Origin: Gulosibacter hominis
Lineage (GTDB): Bacteria > Actinomycetota > Actinomycetes > Actinomycetales > Microbacteriaceae
Direction: 5' to 3'
Length of the DNA stretch: 64,000 nt
NCBI RefSeq assembly: GCF_904842695.1
Contig: NZ_CAJGWQ010000009.1
Coordinates: 23,425 to 87,424, forward strand
The position numbers were made by a program, and so were the translations under genes. The notes beneath the pieces are model-generated. The model was not told the DNA's origin. It saw nothing but the letters and a program-made list of their open reading frames with translations, and did not search any database. Within the stretch, counting starts at the first letter, position 1. Every line of letters begins with the position of its first letter. Shown in pieces: positions 26,492-35,081 of this stretch.

Positions 26492-27901
26492 GTGCTGGTT
26501 CGTGAGTTTTTGTTGCCGGACCTCGGCGAGGGACTGACCGAGGCAAAAATCGTCGAGTGGAAAATCGGCGTCGGGGATGCGGTAGAGATTGACCAGCCGA
26601 TCGTCGATGTTGAGTCGGCGAAGGCGGTTGTGGAGCTGCCGGTGCCGTTTGCGGGCATCATCGAGTCGCTGTGCGGCGAACCCGGCGACACCATTGAGCT
26701 GGGCGATGTGCTGGTGCGGGTGCGTCAGATTTCCCCCGACGGCCGCGAGGCTGAGCTACCAGCGACCCAGCCAGATGCGGGTCGCGAGGTGGCCGAGCAC
26801 CTTGCGGATGCTGATCCCGCCGATGCCGAGTCGTCGGAATATTCGGGTGCCGTGCTCACCGGCTACGGGCTGCACGAATCGAAGGCGCGGCTGCGGCGGC
26901 CCGAAGGCGGGCGGTTCCGGAACCGCGGCGCCGCGGCGACGGTGAGTTCAGCGGAAGATTTAGCGGCCAGGATGCCCCAGGGTGCATCGAAGCTGCTGGA
27001 TCCGACCCGAAACTCACCGGTTATGTCGCCGCTGGTGCGTCGCGAGGCAAAAGCCGCCGGGTTTGATGCCCGTCACCTCGCCGGTTCGGGCCGCGGCGGG
27101 CTGGTGCTGCGCGCGGATGTGCGGGCGGCAATCGAGCAGCTCGGCGACACCGCAACGGCGGTGCCTGCCTGCGACCAGCGCGGCAGCGGCGAAAGCTGCG
27201 CGACCGGTGCCGGTGATCGGCGCATCCCCCTTGATGGGATGCGGCAGCTGGTCGCCGACCACATGGTCGAATCACACACGACCGTACCCAAGGCGACCAT
27301 CTGGCTGGATGTGGATGCAACCCCGCTGCTCGAGCTGCGGCAGCAGCTGCAGACCGCCACCGATGAGCGGTTCAGCCTCACCACGCTGATCGCCCGTATC
27401 GTGGTGGCGGCGTTGCGCGAGCATCCCCGACTGAACTCGTCGTTTGACCCGCGCGAGGGCGTCATAGTGGAGCACAGCGCGATCAACCTGGGGCTGGCCG
27501 CGCAGACCCCGCGAGGCTTGATGGTGCCGGTTTTGCACGGGGTCGAAGGGCACACGCTGCGCGAGCTACGGGATGCAGTGGGCGAGTTGGTTGCCGAATC
27601 GAAGCGCGGCAATTTTTCGCCTGCGCAGCTTAGCGGCGGCACTTTTACGCTGAATAACTACGGCGGGTTCGGTGTGGATGGTGCCTCGCCGATCATCAAC
27701 CTGCCACAGACCGCGATGCTCGGGCTCGGTCGGCTGAAAGAACGCCCGTGGGTGGTGGATGGTGAACTCACGGTGCGCCGGGTGATGACGGTGAGTTTTG
27801 TGTTCGACCACCGGGTGTGCGACGGGGATACGGCCAGTGCGTTTTTGACCTATGTGACCGACCGCATCGAAAACCCGGTGCTGCTGCACGCCGACCTGTA
27901 G
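26492..27901 (+). CDS. 2-oxoacid dehydrogenase E2 (dihydrolipoyl acyltransferase) with a repeat-derived linker
   Basis: A 469-residue core enzyme. The lipoyl domain (about 1-75) has the lipoylated lysine in ESAKA. The E3-binding domain is at about 172-212 (NSPVMSPLVRREAKAAGFDARHL). The catalytic domain (about 245-469) carries the active site FDHRVCDGD. GTG 26492 follows the E1 stop closely with GGGAG upstream. Bases 26942-27017 match the 76-bp palindromic repeat, so about 25 residues of the linker between the lipoyl and E3-binding domains come from the repeat. The reading frame is intact, so the protein tolerates it. Confidence 0.92.
   Translation: MLVREFLLPDLGEGLTEAKIVEWKIGVGDAVEIDQPIVDVESAKAVVELPVPFAGIIESLCGEPGDTIELGDVLVRVRQISPDGREAELPATQPDAGREVAEHLADADPADAESSEYSGAVLTGYGLHESKARLRRPEGGRFRNRGAAATVSSAEDLAARMPQGASKLLDPTRNSPVMSPLVRREAKAAGFDARHLAGSGRGGLVLRADVRAAIEQLGDTATAVPACDQRGSGESCATGAGDRRIPLDGMRQLVADHMVESHTTVPKATIWLDVDATPLLELRQQLQTATDERFSLTTLIARIVVAALREHPRLNSSFDPREGVIVEHSAINLGLAAQTPRGLMVPVLHGVEGHTLRELRDAVGELVAESKRGNFSPAQLSGGTFTLNNYGGFGVDGASPIINLPQTAMLGLGRLKERPWVVDGELTVRRVMTVSFVFDHRVCDGDTASAFLTYVTDRIENPVLLHADL
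26942..27017. repeat. 76-bp palindromic repeat, copy D, inside the E2 gene
   Basis: The first 20 bases equal the left arm of copy A exactly and the centre keeps CAGGATG and GCATCGAAG. The right arm is degraded but ends ACTCAC at exactly position 76. The copy is read in frame by the E2 gene. Confidence 0.75.
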
Positions 27902-27906
27902 GCGCG

Positions 27907-28725
27907 CTACACGAGCGACGGGAGCGCCACCGAGATGAGCAGCGCAAGAATCACGGTGTTGAACACGAACGCCAAGAGATTGTGCGCGGTGGCGACTCGT
28001 CGCAGTGCCGCTGTGCGGAGCTGGGCGCCGGCGAGGTTGTAGGCGGTCGACATTTGCAGCGAGAGAAACACCATGTCGGAGAACACCGGTGGTTCTTCGC
28101 CGAAGTCGTAGTGGAGCCTGCCGAGGGCCCATTCGCGCAGATAGCGCACCGCAAACGAGACGAGGATGAGCACCCAAGAGCAGGCAACCCCGGCGAGGGC
28201 CGCTACCGAGAGCAGCAGGTCGCCACGCAGCTGTGTCGAGCTCAGTAGCATCACCACGATTGCGAGCGAAACAAAAGCTGAACCGACTGCCTGGGCCACC
28301 TCGCCGGTCCCTCGGCGTCGCTGGTTGGCCAGTTCGGCTTCCGATCGAGGTGACGACCACGCGGCCACTTGGCTCAGCGCCGACCCCGAAAGTTTTCGAA
28401 AAGCGAACAGCGTGAGCGGCACATACACCAGCGTCGACACGATCATGATGACCGCGTAAATGTAGATGAGCTGCGTAAGGTAGCGGGGCATCCCCTCGGC
28501 GATATCGAAACGGATGCCCGTAAATACCGCCAGTGGCACGATCGCGAGCACCGCGGCGGCAGAGCTGAGATATTGCCGGGGAGTTTCTTTCGCGAGCCAG
28601 CGCGGTTTAACGCTCTGGCTGCTGCCGGTTAGCTGCCCGCCCGTGTCCGCCGTCGCCCTGTGGTGGGGACGGCGGACACGATGCGTGGGCCCGTTGCTAT
28701 CAGACTCGGCAGCCAACGCACTCAT
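27907..28725 (-). CDS. DUF1345 membrane protein
   Basis: A 272-residue protein with about five membrane helices (about 55-75, 85-110, 145-165, 172-195, 245-268). The segment FSDMVFLSLQMSTAYNLAGAQLRTAALRRVATAHNLLAFVFNTVILAL matches the conserved end of the DUF1345 family. It starts 17 bp after aspS and is probably co-transcribed. Function unknown. Confidence 0.82.
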   Translation of the reverse strand: MSALAAESDSNGPTHRVRRPHHRATADTGGQLTGSSQSVKPRWLAKETPRQYLSSAAAVLAIVPLAVFTGIRFDIAEGMPRYLTQLIYIYAVIMIVSTLVYVPLTLFAFRKLSGSALSQVAAWSSPRSEAELANQRRRGTGEVAQAVGSAFVSLAIVVMLLSSTQLRGDLLLSVAALAGVACSWVLILVSFAVRYLREWALGRLHYDFGEEPPVFSDMVFLSLQMSTAYNLAGAQLRTAALRRVATAHNLLAFVFNTVILALLISVALPSLV

Positions 28726-28742
28726 CTTGCCGGTTCGGATGT

Positions 28743-30050
28743 CTACGGCTGGAGGCGGTTCGGGCCGCGGAACAGGTAGGTGACCTCGCGCAGGTTGGGC
28801 TGGTGGAGCATGAGCATCATCATGCGGGCAAGTCCCATACCGAAACCACCGTGCGGGGGTGCGCCGTAGCGGAAAAAGTCGAGGTAGAAGCCGAGCTCGT
28901 CTGCATCCATCCCCTTTTCGACAACCTGCTGCTCGAGCACATCGATGCGGTGCTCACGCTGCGCACCGGTGGAGATTTCGACGCCGTTCCAGATGAGGTC
29001 GTACGACTTCGTCAGGGATGCATCGTAGTCATGGCGCATGTGGTAGAACGGCCGGATCGAGGCGGGGTAGTCGGTGAGGAACACGAACTCGGAGTCATGC
29101 TCTTCGAGTGCCCAGCGGCCGATTTCGCGCTCGCCCTCGGGATCCATGTCGAGGTCTTGGCGTTCAAACTTGTGGCCGCGCGATTCGACAATTTTGCGGG
29201 CTTCGAGCAGCGGCACCCGCGGGATGGGGCCGGGAACCTTGATCTCGACACCGAACACGCGCTCGATATCATCGCCGTGCTTTTCTTTGACTGCGGTGAG
29301 GGCGGTGCGCAGGAGCTCTTCCTGCATCTGCATCACGTCTTCGTGCGAGTTGATCCACGAGACCTCGGCATCGACGCCGGTGAACTCAGTGGCGTGACGT
29401 GAAGTGAACGACGGGTCGGCGCGGAACACAGGACCAATTTCGAAGATTCGCCCGAAGCCGGCCGACTGCGCCATCTGCTTGAAAAACTGCGGTGATTGCG
29501 CGAGGTAGGCCTTGCGGTCGAAGTAGCCGACCTCGAATAGCTCGGCCTTGGTTTCGGATGCCGAGGCCATGAGTTTCGGGGTGAAAATTTCGATGTAGTC
29601 GTTCTCGATCCAGTACTGGCGCATCGCGTTAACGAACGTGGTCTGGACGCGGAACATGAGGTTATTGCGCTCGGTGCGCAGGTCGAGGAAGCGCCAGTCG
29701 AGACGCACATCGATGGCGGAATCGTCGGCGATCGGGGTTTCGGGGAGTGCCGCCGACTCAACCGTGATCGACGAGATCTTGACCTCGAGGCCGCCGAGCT
29801 TCACGCGCTCATCGTGCTTGAGATCGCCCTCGATGGTGAGCATGGTGCCCTTGGCGAGCGGCGAGATGACCTCGCTAATGTGCTCGCGATCTTCAGTGCG
29901 CGGGTTGACGAGCTGGCATGCGCCGGTCTCGTCGTGCAGCACAATGAACTGCACTTTTTTCTGGTCGCGGACGGTGTCAACCCATCCCTGAACCTTTACT
30001 GGGCCTTCTTCGAGGGCGGCAAGCGCCGAAATCACGGTACGTTCAGTCAC
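28743..30050 (-). CDS. aspS: aspartyl-tRNA synthetase, archaeal/non-discriminating type
   Basis: A 435-residue class II synthetase: an N-terminal OB-fold anticodon-binding domain (about 1-105), then the catalytic domain with motif 1 (about 125-165), motif 2 (FRADPSFTSRHATEFTGVDAE) and motif 3 (GFGMGLARMMMLML). It lacks the large insertion of the ~590-residue bacterial AspRS. Enzymes of this short type usually charge both tRNA-Asp and tRNA-Asn and work with GatCAB; that part is inference. GTG 30050 is chosen because a -10 element stands 7 nt before it; the frame continues upstream through repeats without coding character. Confidence 0.93.
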   Translation of the reverse strand: MTERTVISALAALEEGPVKVQGWVDTVRDQKKVQFIVLHDETGACQLVNPRTEDREHISEVISPLAKGTMLTIEGDLKHDERVKLGGLEVKISSITVESAALPETPIADDSAIDVRLDWRFLDLRTERNNLMFRVQTTFVNAMRQYWIENDYIEIFTPKLMASASETKAELFEVGYFDRKAYLAQSPQFFKQMAQSAGFGRIFEIGPVFRADPSFTSRHATEFTGVDAEVSWINSHEDVMQMQEELLRTALTAVKEKHGDDIERVFGVEIKVPGPIPRVPLLEARKIVESRGHKFERQDLDMDPEGEREIGRWALEEHDSEFVFLTDYPASIRPFYHMRHDYDASLTKSYDLIWNGVEISTGAQREHRIDVLEQQVVEKGMDADELGFYLDFFRYGAPPHGGFGMGLARMMMLMLHQPNLREVTYLFRGPNRLQP

Positions 30051-30057
30051 GCACCTA

Positions 30058-30063
30058 AGCCTA
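30058..30063 (-). promoter_or_regulatory. -10 element of aspS
   Basis: TAGGCT on the minus strand, 7 nt before the GTG start. Confidence 0.55.
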
Positions 30064-30126
30064 GTGGTTGCATCTTGCCGTGAGCACAAAAGCTGGCGGC
30101 GCCGCGCGGGTGCGGGAAATGGCACC

Positions 30127-30204
30127 GCGCGTGACGCTCGGGTACACCGCGGATGCTCGGGTACACCGCAATAGCGGTGTCTCTGAGTCTTTTTGGTGTA
30201 CCTC
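30127..30204. repeat. GTACACC repeat, copy 1
   Basis: Contains GACGCTCGGGTACACCGCGG, then a second CGGGTACACCGC that folds back on GCGGTGT (7-bp stem, loop AATA), then GGTGTACC. The same series recurs at 30271. Confidence 0.75.
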
Positions 30205-30270
30205 AGGCGGAACGGGTGCGCGTGGGCGGGCGCTAACGCGCGGCCACCAGCGGGATGCGCGGGGGATGCA

Positions 30271-30347
30271 GCGCGACGCTCGGGTACACCGCGGATGTTC
30301 GGGTACACCGCAGTGGCGGTGTCTCTGCGTGTTTTGGGTGTACCGCA
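30271..30347. repeat. GTACACC repeat, copy 2
   Basis: Second copy of the unit at 30127, offset by about 144 bp, with the same hairpin (ACACCGC AGTG GCGGTGT) and terminal GGTGTACC. The loop differs between copies while the stem is kept. Confidence 0.75.
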
Positions 30348-30424
30348 GTGGCAGAAAGGTTGCAGAGTGCGGGCACTAGCGGGAAAAGCGCGAGTGGGAT
30401 GCGCGCGGGGCTGCGCGAAGCGGC

Positions 30425-30464
30425 GAAATGCCGAAATGCCGAAATGCCGAAATGCCGAAATGCC
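30425..30464. repeat. five perfect tandem copies of GAAATGCC
   Basis: An 8-bp unit repeated five times without error, ending one base before the pflA stop codon. Confidence 0.9.
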
Positions 30465-30465
30465 G

Positions 30466-31308
30466 CTAGTAAACGGTGAGGCCGCGCTCGCGGAACTGCC
30501 CGCGCACCCGCTCGAGCAGCTCAAGCGAGGGCGGCTCAACACCCTCGAGCTGGTATTTGCGGCCGAGCCGCTTCCACTTGTCCGCACCCATCTGGTGAAA
30601 CGGCAGCACCTCGGCACGCGAAAGCGTCGACCAGCGCGCCATGATGTCGGCCACACGCTCAACGTTGTCGAACGCATCCGTGTAGCCAGGAACCAGCACG
30701 AATCGGCCCCAGATCTCGGTGCCGCTCGCCGCGAGCCGGTCACCAAACTCGATGGTGGGCGCTAGCTGGCGTGAGGTGATGCGCTCGTAAGTGGCTTCAT
30801 CCCCCGACTTCACGTCGAGCAGCACCAGGTCGATGTCTGCGAGCATCTCATCGGTGACATTGCGCCCCAAAAACCCGGATGTATCAATGGTGGTGTGCAC
30901 TCCGAGCGCTTTTGCCTCGCGCAGCAGTCGAGCCGCAAACTGCGGCTGCTGCAGCACCTCACCACCCGAGAGCGTGATCCCGCCGCCGGTGGCATTGAAC
31001 ACGGTGCGGTAGCGTTTGACCAGGCTTACCAGCTCACCCAGCGCCACATCCTGCCCGTCTTTCGCGTACAGCGTGTCGGGGTTGTGGCAATAGAGACAGC
31101 GCAGCGGACATCCCGCGAAAAAGATCGTGAGCCGAGTTCCCGGCCCATCTACCGCGGTGACCAGCTCCCACGAGTGAACCGACCCGAGCTCACCAGCGCG
31201 GATCGTTGACAGCCGCTCATGCCGTTCAAGATCGAGGTCGTCAACGCCGTCAAGGCCCGCGCCAACGCGACGCGGGCCCTGCGGCAATTCAGTGATGTTG
31301 ATGGCCAC
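30466..31308 (-). CDS. pflA: pyruvate formate-lyase activating enzyme (radical SAM)
   Basis: A 280-residue glycyl-radical activase. The radical SAM cluster motif is CPLRCLYC (CxxxCxxC) in the segment FFAGCPLRCLYCHNPDT; GGGITLSGGEVL, DTSG and VLLDVK follow in the usual order. It abstracts a hydrogen from the glycine of the PFL radical domain under anaerobic conditions. Here that glycine is on a separate protein encoded just upstream (31320-31571). The N-terminal ~38 residues precede the usual activase start, so a start near residue 25-30 is also possible. Confidence 0.95.
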   Translation of the reverse strand: MAINITELPQGPRRVGAGLDGVDDLDLERHERLSTIRAGELGSVHSWELVTAVDGPGTRLTIFFAGCPLRCLYCHNPDTLYAKDGQDVALGELVSLVKRYRTVFNATGGGITLSGGEVLQQPQFAARLLREAKALGVHTTIDTSGFLGRNVTDEMLADIDLVLLDVKSGDEATYERITSRQLAPTIEFGDRLAASGTEIWGRFVLVPGYTDAFDNVERVADIMARWSTLSRAEVLPFHQMGADKWKRLGRKYQLEGVEPPSLELLERVRGQFRERGLTVY

Positions 31309-31319
31309 GAGCGAACCGA

Positions 31320-31571
31320 TTAGGCGTGCTGGTGGAAGGTGCGGTTGAGCACGTCGCGCTGCTGCTCGGGAGTGAGCTTCACAAAGTTCACGGCATAACC
31401 CGAAACGCGCACCGTCAGGTTGGGGTATTTCTCGGGGTTCTCCATGGCGTCCTCGAGCGTGTTGCGGTTCAGCACGTTGATATTGGCGTGGTAGAGACCC
31501 GACTCCATATTGTTTTCAGCGCGGTTCGCGCGCATCGAGGCGAGTCGTTCATCAAAGCTTTTAACCGACAT
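31320..31571 (-). CDS. grcA: separately encoded glycyl-radical domain of pyruvate formate-lyase (GrcA-like)
   Basis: An 83-residue protein equivalent to the last ~65 residues of normal PFL. It has [19 protein letters not shown] and the radical loop RVSGYAV with the radical glycine Gly58, ending [21 protein letters not shown] Shine-Dalgarno, whose TAG is the stop codon of pflB, sits 8 nt upstream of the ATG. It is followed 11 bp later by pflA. In E. coli, GrcA is a spare for damaged PFL; here it must be the only radical domain, because the neighbouring PFL has none. Confidence 0.93.
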   Translation of the reverse strand: MSVKSFDERLASMRANRAENNMESGLYHANINVLNRNTLEDAMENPEKYPNLTVRVSGYAVNFVKLTPEQQRDVLNRTFHQHA

Positions 31572-31582
31572 TGTTGATTCTC

Positions 31583-33682
31583 CTAATCCTGCATGACGAA
31601 GCCGGCGTCGAGGATGCCGACCAGGTTTTGTACGCGTTCGTCAGGGGTGCGTCCCAGCCCCTGCGGGGTGATGGTGTTGGTGAGTGAGATGCCGTCGAGG
31701 GCATCGTTGTAGTCGAGCTTGCCGACGCTGAGCATCGACGCGACCATGCCGTGCGTGTCCATGGCGTTCTCGGGGTTGGCGCCCGGCGAGAACGGGGTGC
31801 CGGCCACGTGCCCTGAGGGGAACGAACCGGTGTTCTTGCCGTACACAACATTCGAGGTGATGGTCAGCACCGACTGCGTGGGAATCGCATCGCGGTACAT
31901 CGGCACCTCCTTGAGCTTGCTCATGATGGTGTGCACGACAGTGGCGGCAATATCGTCAGCCCGGTCATCATCGTTGCCGTACACCGGGAACTCTCCCTCA
32001 GTGATGTAGTCGACCACGAGCCCGGTTTCGTCACGCACGGGGGTGACCTTGGCGTACTTAATTGCCGCGAGCGAGTCGGCCACGATCGACAGGCCGGCGA
32101 TACCGCATCCCATGGTGCGCACGATTTCGCTGTCGTGCAGCGCCATCTCGATGGCCTCGTAGGCGTAGCGGTCGTGGCAGTAGTGGATGATGTTGAGGGC
32201 CTCAACATAGGTGCCAATAACCCAGTCGAGCATGTGCTCATAGCGTTCCCACACATCGTCAAAGTCGAGCGGGCCGTCACCCTGCACCGGCTCGTAGCCC
32301 TCGACGATCTGCTTACCGCTCATCTCATCGCGACCGCCGTTAATGGCGTACAGCAGTGCCTTCGCGGCGTTGACGCGGGCGCCGAAAAACTGCATCTGGC
32401 GGCCCACACGCATGGGCGAGACGCAGCAGGCGATTGCCGCATCGTCACCCCACTGCTCGCGAATCTGACGATCGGATTCATACTGCAGCGACGAGGTTTC
32501 GATCGATACTTTCGAGCAAAAATCCTTGTACCCCTGGGGGAGGTCTGGGTCCCAGAAGATGGTGATGTTCGGTTCGGGTGCCGGGCCGAGGCTCATCAGC
32601 GTCTGCAGCAGCCGGAACGAGGTCTTGGAGACCAGCGAGCGGCCGTCCTCACCGAAACCGGCATCTGTCCAGGTGGCCCAGTAGGGGTCGCCCGAAAAGA
32701 TTTGGTCATACGAAATGGTGCGCAGGAACCGCACGATGCGCAGCTTGATCACCAGCGCATCAATGATTTCCTGGGCTTCCGATTCGGTGAGGGTGCCCTC
32801 GGCGAAGTCACGCTCAAAGTAGATGTCAAAAAATGCCGAGAGGCGGCCGAACGACATCGCGGCCCCATCCTGGCTTTTTACCGCGGCGAGGTAGGCCATA
32901 TAGGTCCACTGCACCGCTTCTTTAGCGTTTCGTGCCGGGCGGCCGAGCTCGAGCCCGTACATCTCGCCCAGGTGCAGCAGCTTTTTCAGCGCCTTGATCT
33001 GCTCGGAGTGCTCTTCGCGGTAGCGGGCCCAGTGTTCGCTGAACGGCTTGTCTGCCACCGCGTCTTTGGCGTGTTGTTTTTCTTCGATCAGCGCGTCAAC
33101 ACCGTAGAGCGCTACGCGGCGATAGTCACCGATGATGCGGCCGCGCCCGTAGGCGTCGGGCAGGCCGGTGATGATGTGCGAGCTGCGGGCGGCACGGATG
33201 CGCGGGGTGTAAATGTCAAAAACGGCATCGTTGTGTGTCTTGCGGTACCGGGTGAAGATGCGCTCGACATCGGGATTGACCTCTTTGCCCGCCTCTTCGA
33301 TCGCGGTGCGAACCATGCGCCAACCGCCGAACGGCATCATGGCGCGTTTGAGGGGAACATCGGTTTGCAGACCGACGATCACGTCATCGTCCTCGCTGAT
33401 GTAGCCAGCGGGGAACGCATCAATATCCGAAGGGGTGTCGGTGTCGACGTCGTAAACGCGCTTGCGGCGTTCAACCGACAGATAGTCGCGCTCGAGCGTG
33501 TCCCACACGCGCAGCGTCTTTTCGGTTGGCCCCTCGAGGAAACTCGCGTCGCCGTCGTAGGGCGTGTAGTTGCGCTGGATGAAATCGCGCACGTCGATCG
33601 ACTCGTTCCAAACGCCCGGGGCGAAGCCTCGCCAGGCTGGTTCGGTGGTGATGTCGAGGTGAGAAAACTGCGGCTGAGTCAT
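31583..33682 (-). CDS. pflB: pyruvate formate-lyase lacking the glycyl-radical domain
   Basis: A 699-residue catalytic subunit that converts pyruvate and CoA to acetyl-CoA and formate. The active-site cysteine pair is Cys419-Cys420 (IACCVSPM), matching C418-C419 of E. coli. The protein ends at [13 protein letters not shown], the point where normal ~760-residue PFLs go on to the radical domain. The missing domain is the next gene, in a different frame, 11 bp away. The sequence shows no damage elsewhere, so this looks like a stable gene split, not a pseudogene. Confidence 0.94.
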   Translation of the reverse strand: MTQPQFSHLDITTEPAWRGFAPGVWNESIDVRDFIQRNYTPYDGDASFLEGPTEKTLRVWDTLERDYLSVERRKRVYDVDTDTPSDIDAFPAGYISEDDDVIVGLQTDVPLKRAMMPFGGWRMVRTAIEEAGKEVNPDVERIFTRYRKTHNDAVFDIYTPRIRAARSSHIITGLPDAYGRGRIIGDYRRVALYGVDALIEEKQHAKDAVADKPFSEHWARYREEHSEQIKALKKLLHLGEMYGLELGRPARNAKEAVQWTYMAYLAAVKSQDGAAMSFGRLSAFFDIYFERDFAEGTLTESEAQEIIDALVIKLRIVRFLRTISYDQIFSGDPYWATWTDAGFGEDGRSLVSKTSFRLLQTLMSLGPAPEPNITIFWDPDLPQGYKDFCSKVSIETSSLQYESDRQIREQWGDDAAIACCVSPMRVGRQMQFFGARVNAAKALLYAINGGRDEMSGKQIVEGYEPVQGDGPLDFDDVWERYEHMLDWVIGTYVEALNIIHYCHDRYAYEAIEMALHDSEIVRTMGCGIAGLSIVADSLAAIKYAKVTPVRDETGLVVDYITEGEFPVYGNDDDRADDIAATVVHTIMSKLKEVPMYRDAIPTQSVLTITSNVVYGKNTGSFPSGHVAGTPFSPGANPENAMDTHGMVASMLSVGKLDYNDALDGISLTNTITPQGLGRTPDERVQNLVGILDAGFVMQD

Positions 33683-33829
33683 TGCATCACTACTCTCGTT
33701 GCGTCGTTGTGGATGCTCTGGATGGCCTCGTAAGCCCTCCGGCTCTAGTTTACGCGCTTACGGGCCGGAAATCCTTGGTAAAAAGGCGCCCCGAGCGGTG
33801 TGCATCGGATGCGTCGGCGGTGGCACATC

Positions 33830-33835
33830 TAGACT
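33830..33835 (+). promoter_or_regulatory. -10 element of the histidine phosphatase / Ccs operon
   Basis: TAGACT, 8 nt before ATG 33844. It may drive the whole run of overlapping genes to 38596. Confidence 0.55.
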
Positions 33836-33843
33836 GCATCGGT

Positions 33844-34479
33844 ATGCGAGAACAGCGGATTTTTTTGGTGCGTCACGGTGAGGTCGATAACCCCGACCAC
33901 GTGCTGTACGAGCGGCTACCCGGCTATGGATTGAGCGATCGTGGCGCGGCCATGGCACAGCTGGCGGCCGACTACCTGGCTGGCGTCACCGAGAATCCGA
34001 AACTCGTGGTGTCGCCGCTGCAGCGCACCCGTGAGTCAATGGCGCCGATCGAACGCGCCTTCGGAGTGAGCGCTGAAGCAGATGAGCGGGTTATTGAACC
34101 GTGGAACCGGTTTGCCGGTACTCGCATCAGCACCGCGCTGAAATCGCCGCGCAATTGGCCACTGGTGCGCAACCCGCTGCGGCCGAGCTGGGGTGAGCCG
34201 TTTCGCAGCATTGCTGACCGGATGCTTACGGCACTGCGCGATCAGGCCGTCGCGGCTGCGGGGCGCGATGTTATCGTGGTTAGTCACCAACTGCCGATTT
34301 GGATGGTGCATCGCGCCGTAACACAGCAGCGGCTGGCACATCATCCGGGTCGCCGCCGCTGCGCGCTTTCGAGCGTGACGACGCTGCAGTACCACCCCGC
34401 CACCGACCTGCAGGAAATCGATTACTGCGAACCCGCAGCCGAACTGCTGGTTGGGGCCACTGACCTTGGAGCCGTGTGA
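33844..34479 (+). CDS. histidine phosphatase family protein
   Basis: A 211-residue phosphoglycerate-mutase-like enzyme with the catalytic RHG motif (FLVRHGEVDNP), a second Arg in SPLQRTRESM, and the late His in VVSHQLP. Such a gene leads the cytochrome c maturation operon in many actinobacteria. The substrate is unknown. It overlaps the thioredoxin-like gene by 4 bp. Confidence 0.9.
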   Translation: MREQRIFLVRHGEVDNPDHVLYERLPGYGLSDRGAAMAQLAADYLAGVTENPKLVVSPLQRTRESMAPIERAFGVSAEADERVIEPWNRFAGTRISTALKSPRNWPLVRNPLRPSWGEPFRSIADRMLTALRDQAVAAAGRDVIVVSHQLPIWMVHRAVTQQRLAHHPGRRRCALSSVTTLQYHPATDLQEIDYCEPAAELLVGATDLGAV

Positions 34480-35081
34480 ACCGATACACCGCCCGCCGTA
34501 TGAGCGCGGCAGCCGCCCTGCTGCTGGTCGCGGGAACGCTCGCTGGCTGTACGAATGACTCGCTCGCTGACAAGTACGCTGCTTCGGAAGAGCAGGGATA
34601 TGTGGCCGGCGACGGTTCGTGGCAGGAGTTTGCTCCCGGCGAGCGTGCCGCACCGGTTGTGTATGGAGGCACCACCTCCGACGGCGCCACGATCTCGAGC
34701 GATGAGCTCGCCGGCGATGTGGTTGTGGTCAATTTTTGGTACGCCGCCTGCCCTCCCTGCCGGGCAGAAGCTGAAGATCTCGAGAAGGTGCATCAAAAAT
34801 ATGCCGAACAGCGGGTGCACTTCGTTGGGGTCAATGTCTACGACCAGGCCGAAACCATCAATTCGTTTAATAGCGAGTTTGGTGTGACTTACCCGTCGAT
34901 CATTGATGTCAATGACGCCGAGGTGCGGCTCGCTTTCGCCGATAATGTGCCGCCGCAGGCGATCCCCTCAACCCTCGTGCTCGACCGCGAGGGGCGGGTG
35001 GCCGCGGTGATCCGCGGTGTTGCCGATCCGTCGGTGCTCGGGGCGATGATTGATCGGGTGCTCGAAGAAAACGCTGCTTGA
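34476..35081 (+). CDS. TlpA/ResA-like thioredoxin lipoprotein
   Basis: A 201-residue extracytoplasmic thiol-disulfide protein. It has a signal peptide with lipobox LAGC (lipidated Cys25) and the redox site CPPC (Cys92/Cys95) in NFWYAACPPCRAEAEDL, with the cis-Pro in PPQAIPSTLVLD. It reduces the haem-binding cysteines of apocytochrome c, receiving electrons from the CcdA encoded next. GTG start. Confidence 0.93.
   Translation: MNRYTARRMSAAAALLLVAGTLAGCTNDSLADKYAASEEQGYVAGDGSWQEFAPGERAAPVVYGGTTSDGATISSDELAGDVVVVNFWYAACPPCRAEAEDLEKVHQKYAEQRVHFVGVNVYDQAETINSFNSEFGVTYPSIIDVNDAEVRLAFADNVPPQAIPSTLVLDREGRVAAVIRGVADPSVLGAMIDRVLEENAA

Larger units (their letters stand above)
30064..30465. other. repeat-rich intergenic region between aspS and pflA
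   Basis: About 400 bp without a gene. It holds two copies of a GTACACC-containing repeat and a short tandem repeat (listed separately). Open frames run through it in several directions but have no start signals of their own. Confidence 0.7.

Noticed and set aside
30051..30746. 230-residue extension of the AspRS frame
   Set aside because: It runs through tandem and hairpin repeats and into the antisense of pflA, is Arg/Pro/Ala-rich, and the enzyme is complete from GTG 30050.
31931..33733. 600-residue open frame antisense to pflB
   Set aside because: It is the complement of a highly conserved enzyme gene; such shadows are normal at this GC content.
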